Below are positions 32,986 through 45,538 of a stretch of 64,000 nt of DNA, piece after piece (position 1 is the stretch's first letter; every line of letters begins with the position of its first letter). Under the pieces are notes generated by a model. It saw only the letters and a program-made list of their open reading frames with translations. It had not been told where the DNA came from and searched no databases. The translations under genes and the position numbers were made by a program. Origin of the DNA: Eonycteris spelaea (Eukaryota > Chordata > Mammalia > Chiroptera > Pteropodidae); the NCBI GenBank assembly GCA_003508835.1, contig PUFA01000225.1, positions 620,001 to 684,000 of the forward strand, given 5' to 3'.

Positions 32986-34738
32986 GATGAGAGGGACTTT
33001 GAGGGTATATTAATCATTTAGGATTAGCTGGAGGTAGAGGAAGGAATGACGGATACTGGGACACTGACAAAAGCAAAGTGCATTAGGATTTCCATATGTC
33101 TCATTTTGGATGCAAAATGTTTTAAATCAGCTTCACCTTATTCTGAACCTGACATCATTTCCCATAAGTATAAGGTCTACTCTTTATATTCTCTACAGAG
33201 GAAAAGTGACATTTATCATAGACAGTGTTGAAAACCCTTCTAAGTAACTCAAATGGCCCTTTTAGGTTTCCGGGCAGACTAAGAAGCGAGAAACAGGCAT
33301 CTGGTATCCTGGCTGAAGAAAGGTAGACAGGAAGCTCCTTTTGTTTCTCTTTGTACCTGACTATGACCAAGGGATTCAAAAGCTTGAGTGAACAGTCATA
33401 AAAGTGGATGATTGTTAAGAAGGTCATTTTCTATTTCATGAAGATGCGTAATAAATAAATAGGAAACACTATGAATAAACACACGACAAAAAAAGCTCAA
33501 AGAAACAGCACCAACAAGACAACATATGAAGTAATAAAAATCAATTTATACTGCTCCTTTCCCCTAGAGAGCTTAAAGAATGTTCTTTAAAAGAGTAAAG
33601 CGCTGCCTTCGTCTAAGAGACTATAGATTCCGCAAGGTGAGCACCACTTCTCTTGTTCTCTTCTCCACAGTTGGGAATATAGTCATGTGGACAGTGGTAG
33701 CTTTACAATCAATTCTGTTGCTCAAATGACTTAATGACACTGAATCTCTCTTCCATGGAAATACAAGAGTAGCGTAACGTGTGCCCTCCAACTCAAGGGA
33801 AAACTGAAGTCTCCAAAGGCTGTAACTTGAATAAATGATGTCAAAACAATCGGAGAAACAATCGGAGAAACAGAGTTTGTTTTATATGTATATGTTTGTC
33901 TGTATGTATACACACATATATGTATATATGCACATATAAATGTATATATACTGAGGCAAATACAAACTAGGGAAAAAACTTAGCCATCTAAATCTTCAAT
34001 TCTACAAAGAGAATTAACTTTACTTTGAAAAACTATATCAAATTCATGTTTTAGCTCTGTTCCTTCCCCAAGCTACACTAAAATAATAGAAAAGTTTTTA
34101 TTAGTATTATTTTCAGATATAAATTGAGGAAAACAGAAAGAACAAAAGTAGAAGATGAAAATCAGTTGGCAGATAGCAACTGACCTACTGAACCCTAAAC
34201 CAGAAGGAGAACCAAGAAGCAAGCAGACTTATATCGCAGAAGAACTAAGAGGAATTGGTGGCAGTGGGATGAAGGCAGAGATAAAAACAAGAGAAAGTAT
34301 TGAAAGCCTGAGGATGGTTAGACTCTCGGATCCCACCCCTCCCCCTCCACAGTGGAAGACTAGAGGTTTATATTCTTCAGGAGGGTCTACCAGGCTCAGC
34401 TAAGGATAGGGATGCTGAACTTAAACCAGAAGGATCAACTAAAAATTCTATAATAAATATTGGGATGGCCTGGGCCTCTTCACAACTTGGCCCCAAGACA
34501 CAGGTGGGAGATCAAAAGAGCCTTGTCTAAGGAATCTGATTATCCAAGATGAAAGACCTAGAAATACTGATATCAAGGCTTCTGGAGGTCACAGTCAGAT
34601 CGCCCTACACAGAACTTGCAACCAGGTTTTCAGCGCCAAATTTTAAAATACAAGCAGGCATAAAGCTAAAGATTATCAGACATTTAAGGAAAATATCTAA
34701 CATGAAAGACCAAGAGCAAAACAAGCATTTGAGAGCAA

Positions 34739-34950
34739 CAGTCCCCAACCCTTTCTGCACAGGGACTCGTGCTCCTATGAGAATCTAATGCCTGATGATC
34801 TGAGGTGGAGCTGAGGCAGTGATGCTACGGTGGGGCGTGGCTACAAATAAAGGTGAAGCTCGCTTGCTTGCCAGCTGTTCACCTAACTTTGACTGCATGC
34901 GATACAGGCTACAGACAGTAGGTTCATGGCCCAGAGGCTGGGGACTCCTG
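34739..34950 (-). mobile_element. Second copy of the short hAT-type element
   Basis: Reverse orientation relative to 5340-5556: CAGTCCCCAACCCTTTCTG left end, 'CTCCTATGAGAATCTAATGCCTGATG' minus edges, right end GGCTGGGGACTCCTG. The 8-bp flanks (GAGAGCAA, ATTTAGGA) do not match, so the target duplication is lost or ends are off by a few bases. Confidence 0.65.
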
Positions 34951-36194
34951 ATTTAGGAGAAACAAAGTATACAGAAAGAAAACTTCAAGAACAATCCATC
35001 AATAATATCCCTAGAGAGATTCATGAGAAACGAAGATATTACGTTTTGAAACGAGAACAGGATATAACAGAAAAGGAACATTTAAAGAACAATGAAAGAG
35101 CTCTTGGCAATTAAGATTCAATTCAAGAATCTCTCCAGGGAGCCTGACTTCATGCCCCTGCTCTGTGTAGACATGTATTTTTGTTGCTCCTTTGTTTCTC
35201 TGTCTTCTATTAAAACTAAATGCCTTGAGTTCAGGGACATTTCTTATTTGTCTTTGTATCCCTCGTGCCTAGTGCTAGAGACAGAGGCAAGCAGAGGTGG
35301 GGGACTATTAACTGACACTATTTCAAGAGAGCAGGTGCCGAATACCAGTCCGGAAAGCAGACGGCTGCTGCGCCAGACCCAGAGGACTGTGTTCAAAGGG
35401 AGCACAGAAGCATGAAACCTCTGGGCACCAACATCCCCCATGTCCCAACACCTCTTCCTCCTTTCTCAATTCTAGCGCTTCTTTGACTCTTCTTACTCAG
35501 CCAATCCATAGGGCTTCAGTGCCCCAAATACTCTCCTTCCTTAGGGGCGGGGCCACCCGGCTTGTCCAGACACAGCCTCTGAGTACAAGTGAGGCAGAAA
35601 ATTCCAGACTTCTTTAGGAAGCAGTGTGCTCCGACTTCAAAAGCATTCCTAGATCATCAGTTGGAAAATGAAAACCACTTACACCATGGCCTACAAACTA
35701 GCCAGCTTGTTATGAGGAAGAAACATGCGGAGGGGAATGAATGCTCACTGGATTGCTCTCTGAGTAGCAGCTGTGGGAAGCAGCCCCCGGCACAGAAGCC
35801 ACGTCAGGGAAATCAAAGGCCTGTCAGGCAGAAAAGAGGAAGGTACAGAGGGGAAGCTGGCCGCTTAGGGCGGGAGTCCAGGGCTCTTGCCTAAAGGCAT
35901 CTTTGTATGGGAACACCTGGGCCCTGCTCTTTGGATCACCAAGGTTCAAAAGCACTTAAATTATCAATCTTTGGGTAATCAGTCTTCCGAAAAGAAACAT
36001 TAGGGGCATATGCAAGGTAAGAAGAGCAATGAATATGGAGGGTTCCTTATACCCTTGATTTTCTTTATCCCATGCCCACAAATAATTTCTGTTGCTTACA
36101 GGGTCACTGAAATGACAGACCCTTCTGTGCCTTCCTGAACAGCAGATAAGCTCCTTATATAAAAAACCCTCCCTTGGTTTCTTGTAAATCCTAT

Positions 36195-36200
36195 GAGAGA

Positions 36201-36248
<48 letters not shown>
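36195..36248 (+). repeat. (GA)n microsatellite
   Basis: About 27 GA units with one early GG interruption. In the pre-mRNA it is a CU repeat, a typical PTBP-binding sequence, about 2.7 kb downstream of the 63-nt exon. Confidence 0.95.
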
Positions 36249-36251
<3 letters not shown>

Positions 36252-36597
36252 CAACATACAACAGATAGCTTCCCAAAGACAGCATACAATGGTCCCAAGT
36301 TCCTACTTGATGAAACCACTGTCCCATGTATGGTGACCAATGGGTCTGGTTTACTCAGAACTTTCCTGGGTTCAACACTGAGAGTCTCATGTCCCAGGAA
36401 GCCCGTCAGTCCTAGGCAAACCAGGATAGTTGCTTGCCCTAAGGCCACAGTGCTTTATTCAGACCAGTCTTAAGCTTATCTCACCCTTCAGAAGAAACGA
36501 CCCATAATTCTATTCTATTTCTAATGGGCTATAGAAACTGCAAATTCATTTGACCCTTACCTATAGTTTGATATTTCAAGAAGTATGACTCCTCCAG

Positions 36598-36612
36598 CCC
36601 CCCCCCCCCCCC
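36598..36612 (+). repeat. Poly(C) run followed by short (AC)n
   Basis: Fifteen C, then ACCACACACACACA. On the transcribed strand it is a G run. Confidence 0.9.
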
Positions 36613-36659
36613 ACCACACACACACAAGATGTGAAATACCAGTATGAGGAGAGTACAGA

Positions 36660-36757
36660 GACCTGGATCATAGAGGAGGTTAGGAGCATTGCTCAAGATC
36701 ACATGGCTAGTGGTAGACCAGGTAGAACCTGGGCTGCCTAATTCAGGAGATTCTAGT
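36660..36757 (+). repeat. MIR 3' fragment
   Basis: 'GCTCAAGATCACATGGCTAGTGG', 'GTAGAACCTGGGCTGCCTAATTC' match the forward MIR 3' half; it abuts the MER5 element. Confidence 0.5.
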
Positions 36758-36765
36758 TACTAGGT

Positions 36766-36956
36766 CAGGGTTTTTCAATCTTGGTAATATTGGTATTTTA
36801 GGCCAGGTAATTCTTCTTTGTGGGGTGCATTGCAGGATTTCAGTCTTATCCTGACTTCTAGCACTCCTCAGCCCCAGTTATGACAACCAAAAATGTCTGT
36901 AGACATTGTCAAAAGTCCCCTTGAGGGAATAAAGTCACCCTGCCTGAGAATCACTG
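36766..36956 (-). mobile_element. MER5-type hAT element with target duplication
   Basis: Reverse copy: CAGGGTTTTTCAATC left, 'GACAACCAAAAATGTCTGTAGACATTG', CCTGAGAATCACTG right. Flanks TACTAGGT (36758-36765) and TACTAGAG (36957-36964) are 6 of 8 identical, consistent with an hAT 8-bp duplication. Confidence 0.8.
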
Positions 36957-37991
36957 TACTAGAGAATCACTGCCTTCTCTGAAACTTTCCAGTGTTCTCT
37001 CTTTTTTCCTTCCTATTACCTACTACAAGAAAATATTAAATTTTATTTTGGCCTTGGATCAGATTATAAGTGTGTGTCAATTCACCTGATGGCAGAGGTA
37101 CTACGCTCAGCCCATTCTCAGTTTGCACACCAATAGGAGGATTTTATGCTCTGCATTATCTGTGGCCTTACAGTGGCCAGTAAAGCATTGGCCAACACTG
37201 GATGCCTGCAGACTGCAGTTCGAGGTGCCAGCTCGGCTCTCCTCAGACCAGAACAGCAAGTGCCAGGGTTTTCTTCCTCACGCCAACACAAATCATACCC
37301 TTTCACTTGTAATTATTATTTTTTTAAATCTTAGAATATTAGGAGATCTAGGGCTCTGAGTAATGCTAACAGATCCCTAGACACTGTTCTTCCTTTGCTG
37401 CCTCCGGTCTCACTGCAGAAGTGGCACAATAGATTTAAGTTGGTTTGGGGTTTGCTGGTTATCCAACCTACTCTTCCCCAGAAATGGCCCATTAGCAGAG
37501 GCCCAAGATGCTTACAGAAAAATAAAAGGATTCATCTAATGACTACAAGTGTTATTTTTCTATCTTAGTGAATTCTTTGCAGAAGAAAGGAGTAACAATA
37601 GCTCTTCTTGGTACCTAGAAGATCCTCTAAAAATAAAGAACAGAAGTAAAGTATTAAAAAGACAGGGAGTTCAAGAAACTCATCCAGTCTGAAAATGGTC
37701 CATGTCAACATGCTCCTATTTTTAAAAAGCCTTAACTTCATTCGAAAGAAATGAAAACTTGGGAGCTAAACCAAAGGGTACTTTCTATCTACTTGGCTTC
37801 AGAGCAGAAGAGTCACAGTAGAAATTCCAAACAAACTGAGCATTACTGGAGACAAGTCTGATGACTACTCTACCCTATTTACTTTCTTAGCAGTTGCCAT
37901 GACAAAATGGCCACACCTAGACTCTTGGATCGAGAACATGGAATTCTCTGATCCCAAATGCCTGTGATGCATGTCACCACTGCCTGTCTTC

Positions 37992-38000
<9 letters not shown>

Positions 38001-38050
<50 letters not shown>
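38001..38050 (+). repeat. (GA)n microsatellite
   Basis: Twenty-four perfect GA units. In the pre-mRNA a CU repeat, about 0.9 kb downstream of the 63-nt exon. Confidence 0.95.
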
Positions 38051-38053
<3 letters not shown>

Positions 38054-38952
38054 AGAAAAAAATGCAGTGAATAAGCAAGTAAACACAGGAAGTCAATTTC
38101 ACCTCCAAAACAGGATGGGGCAAACCCTGCATAATGACACAGAGGCCTGGCACAGCTCAGCTGGAGAAGGGGCCCTGGAAGGCTTTGGCAGCACAATCGA
38201 AATATTCCCTGTACAGCATCAGGAATTTCTTTGGTGTGCATGTGTGTTTTCAATGTAATTAACGGAACATGGTTAGAGGAAGAACCACCGCCGCCACTTC
38301 CCAGTGCATGAAGAAACACACATCAACAACAGGCATCACGTGCCTGAAGCGCCAGTCATTTCAGAGCAGTCTGAGGCCTGCTGCCTCTTTGCCGAGGTTT
38401 GGACTTTATAAAACCTCAGGGAGGTGATGCAAAGCTCTCTCTTCCTGAACTGGTTGGTCCCTTATATTCCGAGCATTTAGGATTCTGCTTCCCAGCACTT
38501 GTTCTAGTCTCAAACAGGTGGATTAATTCAAGAACCGAGATGCAAAACCTTGAACAAAAATCTTTGCCAATACGCATGTGTTAATGGTGCAAGGCAGGCT
38601 GTGTTCCTTGCCATTAAGTTCGGGGTCCCTGTTTTGCTGCTAATGGGGTTAGCTGTGGTGGTGAGGTAGGCCTTCACCGGTCTATAGTGATTATGTCCCC
38701 AAATGAAGCAAGAGTTAGCCGGTATAGTTGAGATCTTTTTTAAGAAAGTGTTTTGTTTGGGGTTTTTTCCCTGGCTCATTCAGGTTTGAAAATAAGAGTG
38801 CGTAAGAAGAGATGGGTGGAGGCACCCCCACTGGGGACCATGCACTGTCCTCAACCTCAGCTCAGTTCTGTTGCTGACACGACTCTGGCCAGAAATGGCC
38901 AAATGCTGCTTCTCCCTGCTTGTTAAAGAGCCAGGCGACCCATCTGATTTAC

Positions 38953-39015
38953 CGAGTAGAGTTCATTCAGGACCTTCATCAAATCATCTTGGAGCTGCTG
39001 GCCGACTTCTTTACT
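38953..39015 (-). CDS. SRGAP2: SRGAP2 exon, 63 nt (residues about 142-162)
   Basis: Acceptor TCTTTGCAG, then S-K-E-V-G-Q-Q-L-Q-D-D-L-M-K-V-L-N-E-L-Y-S and donor GTAAAT; 21 codons, phase 0. It encodes part of the long F-BAR helix. G-Q-Q-L-Q-D-D distinguishes SRGAP2 from SRGAP1 (A-F-Q-L-H-E-D) and SRGAP3 (G-L-Q-M-H-E-E) as I remember them. It is the most 5' exon in the window; the preceding exon, expected to end ...G-R-L-F-K-K, was not found up to 64000. Confidence 0.97.
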
Positions 39016-39959
39016 CTGCAAAGAAAGAGGAATGAAGGTTAATTGGGAAACAGAAGGAGGGAGGAGGGGGCAACAAAGGCAAGAGCAGCACTGGCTCGAC
39101 AAACAACACTGACTCAATTAAGGCCCATATTTAATCCAGCAAATCAGATAACCACTCCGATCAGACCCAATTATGGTCGGATTACTTAAAGAGGTTTAAT
39201 AAAATGAAATGTGCTCCTTCTATAGACTAGCAGTCAATCGTGTGGAGGGAAAATGGGTTGTAGCCTTTGATTTTTCAATTGGTCCCCAAAGAGCAGGCCT
39301 GAAAGCCATATCCTACCTAGCACTACTGTTAGGTGGACTTGCAGTCAAGTATTCTTGAGAACTGTGGAGGCAAGTAAGATGTGACATAGGATGACGTAGG
39401 AAGAAGTACATAAACATCCAAGGACTTCAAAGTATCTGACTAAAGAGGAACCTCCAAGGAAGTAGGAGTTGAACCTCTCACTTGCTTTATCTCTCCCTCT
39501 AACTCCCAGGACAGTCAATAACGACTGGTTGTGAGATTAGCTGACGCTACTCAATTCTGATAATATATGTTAAGGGGTCACTGATTGGTTAATCCTAAGC
39601 AGTGGCAGCTCTCGGGTTCTTTGCTGCTGCCACCCAGGGCTGGCATCTAACCACACAGAGAGAACAGCAGATTAGAGAAGAATGAGGAAGCAGGAAGGAA
39701 GAGCCACGCCTTCTATACTGAGTGTTCTGTGCCAAGCCCAAGAGAGCAGGGGTAAAACTGATTGGCATCACCAGGTAATTGAGAGGGGAAGCCCTTGTTT
39801 TATCTTCTGCCAGCTCCTTCTAGTTCTTTTCTGCTAACAATCAGATACCAACAATGCCCTTCTACCAGAATGTATAATACTAACCCTGGCACAGCTCAGT
39901 TTCCAGGCAAAGAAAGGAAAAGGTCTTGTATATCAGACATATAATCACTTAATATCTTG

Positions 39960-40640
39960 CTTTTTTTCAAGATGTATGACTTGAAAATATTTTTTTCTGA
40001 CTACAAAAGGAATATGTTTATTGCAATAAATAAGAAAACTTTAGAAACCCCCAAAATAAAAAGTAACTCAATTTCTACCACTAAGAAATCACCACTCTAG
40101 ACTTTGCTATATATTTTTCTAAACTATGATTTTTACAAAACTAGGATTATAACGTGCATGCTGTAATTTACTTACTTAAATGTATGTTGTGAACATCTCC
40201 CTAAGTATATTCTTCTACAACATTACAATAGATGTATTGATGCAGCTCCTATTTTTGGACATTTACTGTTTACAAATTTTTATGATAAAACATGCTGTAT
40301 TAAATTACTTTGTATATAATCAATGCACATACTTTTCATTATTTTATCCTAGAAGTAACATTGCTGAGTCAGAGACTACTTATTTACACAATTAAATTGT
40401 CCTTGAGAAAAACTGTACTAATTCACAATACCACCAGAACATACAAGAATGCCATTTCACTTTTTTTTTTGTCTTGACAATTGATATGGTGTCCTACTGT
40501 AATGTGCAGACCTTTGACATTAGTGAGCCTTTTTTTTTTTTACATGTTTATCAGTCGTTTTCATTTTTCCTTCATACTTTGCCATTTTTCTAGTAAGGAA
40601 TTAATTAGGGAATATAACATATGTGTGATCTTTGTCACGA
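39960..40640 (-). repeat. Old L1 3' fragment
   Basis: AT-rich segment with reverse-complement L1 landmarks, e.g. 'CTAGAAGTAACATTGCTGAGTCAGAG' (from GACCCAGCAATTCC) and 'CACAATACCACCAGAACATAC'. Strongly diverged; borders uncertain. Confidence 0.5.
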
Positions 40641-40659
40641 GTTGACATGAATCTTCATA

Positions 40660-40865
40660 CCCGGTAGTGTGGAAAGAAGTGGAAGGAGCCCAGAATTAGA
40701 AATCACAAGAGTCTTCCAGTCCCAGCTCCTCTCCTACCATCAAGGAGATAACTTTGGACAACTTGGTTAAGCTCTCTGGGTCTGTATTTTCCTTTCTGTA
40801 AAATGAAAGTCTTTGGCTTAAACAGTCCTAAGGTATTTTCCAACCCTTGCCATTCTCTGATTCTT
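40660..40865 (-). repeat. MIR SINE
   Basis: Reverse MIR: 'CAGTCCCAGCTCCTCTCC', 'GACAACTTGGTTAAGCTCTCTGGG', 'TTCCTTTCTGTAAAATGAAAG', 'CTAAGGTATTTTCCAACCC'. Confidence 0.7.
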
Positions 40866-43800
40866 CATGATGTTTTGCCTGGCTTCTTGAGTCCATGTTA
40901 GATTCAAACACCACCCACCCACTTCAGCGTATGGCTAGTTGACTTCACTCCACAGGTTAGAAGATAAAGAGCAAGTTCTCCTCAGGGACCAAGATGCTCT
41001 ACAAAATGAATGGCTGCAGGAGTATCTCGCCAGTCTTAAATTTACCATTCCCAGTGTCTCTCATCCAATGACTTCAACCACTGGAAGAAGCCACATGAAG
41101 GAATGCCTTTCATCTAGGAGCTCACGTACCAGCTTCTACTTCCCACGGTGAGGACAGCTAAGCTCCCTTGAAGCAGCAGAGGTCCAAAGAGGTGAAGTGA
41201 GGCAAAAATGACTCACCAACCAGCCCGAGTCAGCAACAAGGCCAGGAAGTGACCACGAGTATCACTTCCAAGTGCCCTGCCCTCCTGCCTCAGGGCCAAC
41301 TCCCCTTGCCAGCCTCCCACTCTCCTTTACCACCTCCTTATGTTTAAATGACAGAGGTTACAGGAGAAAGCTCCTAGTCCTCAACCCTGTTGCTTACCCA
41401 TGACTTAAATAACTTAGCCCCAGGGGAGGTGGGGGGAGGGGCGGGAGAGACAAAAACATAACCAATAAAACAGCAATTAGCCCGGGCAGATGTTTCCTTT
41501 CATGTACTACTGATTAGTTGGAAAGGGAAGACTCGACTATTATCCCTGTTTATTTGAACCGGCTGCTGAAGGGATCCTGACTTCAGGCTCCCCTCTGGCT
41601 AAGGGCTGGGCCAGGGACACTGTTGCTGGCCCAGTTAGTATCCCATAAAGCCCACAGCAAGCCCCCGGCAATCCAGAGCAATTCTGACCCAAGGAGAGAG
41701 GCAGGAAATAGCTAGTGCCTCTCCTTTCTAGATGACAAAAGGCCACCATTCTCTATTTCATAAAACTTAACTCTATGCCTTTGGGGCAAGTGCAGCAAGG
41801 GCTTCCGTGCCCACGGCTCTGGAAGGGTGGTCAGAGCTGGGGAGCTTCAGGAGGGCCCCACCCAAAGACAAGGGGGACATTTATTCCTGGGAACAACAAA
41901 ACCTGATGAGGCCAAGTACATGACCATGAAGACTGCAGAGGCTTTCCGTTCCTGCAAAACAAAGCAAGGGGTTTCTAAGCAGGGAAGAGAAAGAGAATTT
42001 ACAGAGTGGTCTTTGTGTGCTATCACACAGCCCACATCTCTTTTCTTTAAAATTTCTTGGAAGAGAATGAGTCATCTAAACATTGCAGGAAACCAAACAG
42101 AAGTTGAGGGAAAAAATTACTTTGGGCAAAGTTTTTCTCTTAAATGTTTGCCTAGTAATCTTTGCCTGGAAAAAAAAAAAGATGCCTAAATTTAGAAAAG
42201 AGATGTGACACAGTTAACAATGCTGGTTCTGTGGGATAGGAAGTGCAATGGTGCGCTCAGGCGGGGATCTTTTATTTTGAAACTCACCACCATGGTTAGG
42301 CTCACCCGTGTATCACGGGGCCCCCACTCTGCCTGCTGCTGGGGTGGGGCTGATCAGAAGGCAGCGACATTGCAACAGCTCCTGCCAGCTGTGTGCTTAC
42401 AAAACGGGTTAGGGAATCCTCCTTTTCCGACAGATAACAGCATCGGACAACAGAACTGAAACACACGATTTCATTTCCGCAAGGCTAACGTTCCAAAGCT
42501 TCCTCACTCCCCGAAAGGATACAGCTGAAGAAATGGAAGGGAACAAGAGGCTACGTGGTCTGGGCTGCTGGGACACTAGGTGGTCACTCATCTTTGGATC
42601 GATACGTTTCCTGGGCTTGGATGAGTATGTCTATTAGCATTTCCCAAAGACCACTGATTATGAAAGGATTTTAAAAGCAGCCCTCATCAGGAAGCTACTA
42701 CAAAGCCGTATGATTTGACAGGCACAAAATTACCTCTTATTTGTATAAAAGGAAAAAAAAAAAGAGGTAGGTATGTCTGTGCCATGCGGTGAGAGCTAAT
42801 TTCAGTCCCCTGCAAGGCTGAGCCTGTCAGCAGGTGAAAACAAGTAGGGTCATTTAGTTCTCTGCCGATGAGCCTGTGTCAGCAGTTTTCCAAAAAAGAC
42901 TTTTCAAGGGTATAAATCTCACTCCACCAGTGCTAGCATCTCCTCCCCACCCCAAAGATACTTCTGAGACCAATTATTTTTAAAAAACCCAGTTTAAAAA
43001 TGAATTTACATTTATAGACATCAGAGGAAAGAGACACAAACCCTATATGAGGCTCTGGCAGCAGAAATGCCACCAGATGCAGAGTGACAGTTTCGGGGGC
43101 ACTCACTCGCCACTTCAAAGAGGCCAAGCTTCATGAGCTGGAGACCTGCCTGAAATGCTTTGGTGGCAGGACAGGGCTGAAAGGAGTGGCTGTTTGGCAC
43201 CAAGGCCAGTGTTAGGTGATCGTGGGCACGGTGGCCTCTCCCCAACCCAACTCAGCCTCTCAAAATAAGTGGCGCAGTGTGAGGATGTGGGCACTGAGGG
43301 CAGTGACACTGGAGGTCAAAGCCCAGGAATGACTTCCAGATTTCTCCTTGGCCACACTACTTGTGTATATGCAGAGGGACTCGCTATTCAGCCTTCACTC
43401 ACTGACTAGGATACCATACGATGGCTCTATGAAAGCTGTGCTCCAGTCAGGAGCTCACACTCTGGCTAGCGCAAGGCAGTATCCAACACAAATATACTGA
43501 ATTGCAAATCTGTTATCTAGAGGTAGGCTAGCAGCCGCCACGATAGGGACACCTGAAGCGTTTTTACCTTCTGATAATAACGCAGAGCAGGATTTCAAAA
43601 AAATACATTTTAAAAATCACAAGCCAGTATAATGTGTGTTTACAATAGTACTTATTATTTGCTGTGCATTCTGATATTTCCTATTTTTCTCTTCTTTTTT
43701 TTTTTTTTGTAGTCATAACTCACAGATTTCACTTTACAACTCATTACTGAGTCATTTTACACAGGTTTAAAAAGACTGGGTATACTGTAATTGTGAAATT

Positions 43801-44889
43801 AATAAAGAAAATAGTGGTTAAGGACTGGAGCCCACCACCAAGACGGGCACTAAGGAACTTGCCCTCTCAAAGTAGCTGATAGGATGTTTTGAAGCAGGTT
43901 CAATTACCAGATGTTGGCAGGGGGGAAATGCTGGATTTTAAGGAGTGAGCAATAAATAGTTTGTTGGCAAATATTTAGAGAACATCAATAATGTGTCAAA
44001 CACTTGTGGTTTGACTGGGAATATAGCAGTACACAAAACAGTAAGTTTAAAAGTTTACAATCTGAGAAAGATGGACATTAATCTGACGTCTGAGTCTATC
44101 TGAATACAATTCTTTCTATCTCAAAGGCATTACAAGAAATGGAATTTCTTAAGTTATTTTTCTAGTTCAAAATCAACTTTTTTCTATCTCAGCCAAGAGG
44201 TTTCCACACTTTATGGTAACTCCAGAGCAAGTTAGATATTGAATTTAGTTTGCCAGAAACAGAAATTTGATTTCAAAATATGTAGCTATCACATAGCAAA
44301 TCTTTTTTTCCTTTGAATGTGCCTTTATAAGTTATTAATAGATGTTTTAGGTTATAATGATACTGTTTTAGTGTAAGTGACTCCCAAAGCAGTCACATTC
44401 CATTTTTCAAGAATGCCTTGAGGCTGTTAGCATGATAAAAACTAATCTCCCCTGTAGCTCCTTCACCCAAACGTGAATGGGTGTAGTTCTCCCCATGACA
44501 AGTCATATTTTAAAAACCTGACTCAGTCCGAGACCCAATACCTGTCTTAGAATTAGCCTTCCGAAACACAACTGGTTTCTCAATTAGATGCCTGTTTGAT
44601 TATCTGAAGAATTTAGTTAAAAAAATATCCCAAAGCTACTAAGATATGAAACCACCTAAAACTAATAAAAGAGACAGATTATAACTTTTAAATTATCTTT
44701 CTATCTCCCACAGTGCCCAGCCCACAGCTTTGTACACAGTAGCTATAAATTAACAATTGTTGAATCTCTTAAATTAAATTTTAGTTTAAACAAACACTAA
44801 GCTTTCACATAACAAGAATAAGACAATATAGCTGTTTTCTTCACATAGATTATTAAAAGTTGAAACTCTATCAGAAATTATCCACATGA

Positions 44890-44990
44890 CTCCTTTAGAT
44901 TCACAGATGAGCCCCCAAAAGTTAAAATGACATTTCCAGGGTCATACAGATTTTCAGGATCCTTTCTAGGACCAAATGTAGTATCGTAAG
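44890..44990 (+). repeat. Possible MIR fragment
   Basis: 'GATTCACAGATGAGCCCCCAAAAG' and 'CATTTCCAGGGTCATACAG' resemble the forward MIR core. Confidence 0.35.
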
Positions 44991-44999
44991 AAGGTGAGA

Positions 45000-45185
45000 T
45001 ATACCGGCTCCAGAAGAGGATTTGAATCCTGATTCCACTCCTCAATCATATTATTTAACCACTCTATGTCTCAGCTTCCACATCTGTAAAATAGGCTCAT
45101 AACGAGATAATCTGTGAAAAGTGCTTAGGACACAATCTAGATAGGCTCAATAAATGTTAGCTATTATTAATGTGAGAATCTGGCC
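45000..45185 (-). repeat. MIR SINE
   Basis: Reverse MIR: 'GAGGATTTGAATCCTGATTCC', 'TTATTTAACCACTCTATGTCTCAG', 'CATCTGTAAAATAGGCTCATAACG', 'GAAAAGTGCTTAGGACACAATC'. Confidence 0.78.
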
Positions 45186-45326
45186 CTCTTCACGCCCACT
45201 CAAGTGCTCTTTCCACCACGCTGTGCTGCCTCCTTACATACCTTCTGAGCATGCTAATGATCTATGTGGAATTGCGACAGTTTCCAGAAGCTAAACCTAA
45301 GGCCGGGTTGTTCTAAATCCCTTGAC

Positions 45327-45357
45327 GGGGGGGGGGGGGGTGGGGGGTGGGGGTGGC
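45327..45357 (+). repeat. G-run cluster (potential G-quadruplex)
   Basis: Fourteen G followed by runs of six, five and two G separated by single T. Fits the four-tract quadruplex pattern on the plus strand; in the pre-mRNA it is a C tract. Confidence 0.85.
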
Positions 45358-45495
45358 GTGTGGCTAGGGTCTCCATCAACTCAGGGAAGAAGCTTTGTTT
45401 TTCCTTATGCCTGCTGCTGCACTACCTGTTTTCCTCCCCAGTTTCAGTAAAAAGCAAAGTAACAATGAGTCTGGAAGAAATATGCAGTTTTCCTG

Positions 45496-45498
<3 letters not shown>

Positions 45499-45536
<38 letters not shown>
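45499..45536 (+). repeat. (CA)n microsatellite
   Basis: About nineteen CA units. In the pre-mRNA it is a UG repeat, the kind bound by CELF proteins and TDP-43. Confidence 0.95.

Positions 45537-45538
<2 letters not shown>

Larger units (their letters stand above)
31197..38952 (-). other. Intron, 7756 nt
   Basis: Holds MIR copies near 31735, 32250 (split by a 5S SINE) and 36660, MER5-type elements at 32779 and 36766, a reverse copy of the short hAT element at 34739, two long (GA)n runs at 36195 and 38001, and a C run at 36598. A 12-bp tandem duplication (ACAATCGGAGAA twice) lies at 33846-33869. No gene seen. Confidence 0.85.
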
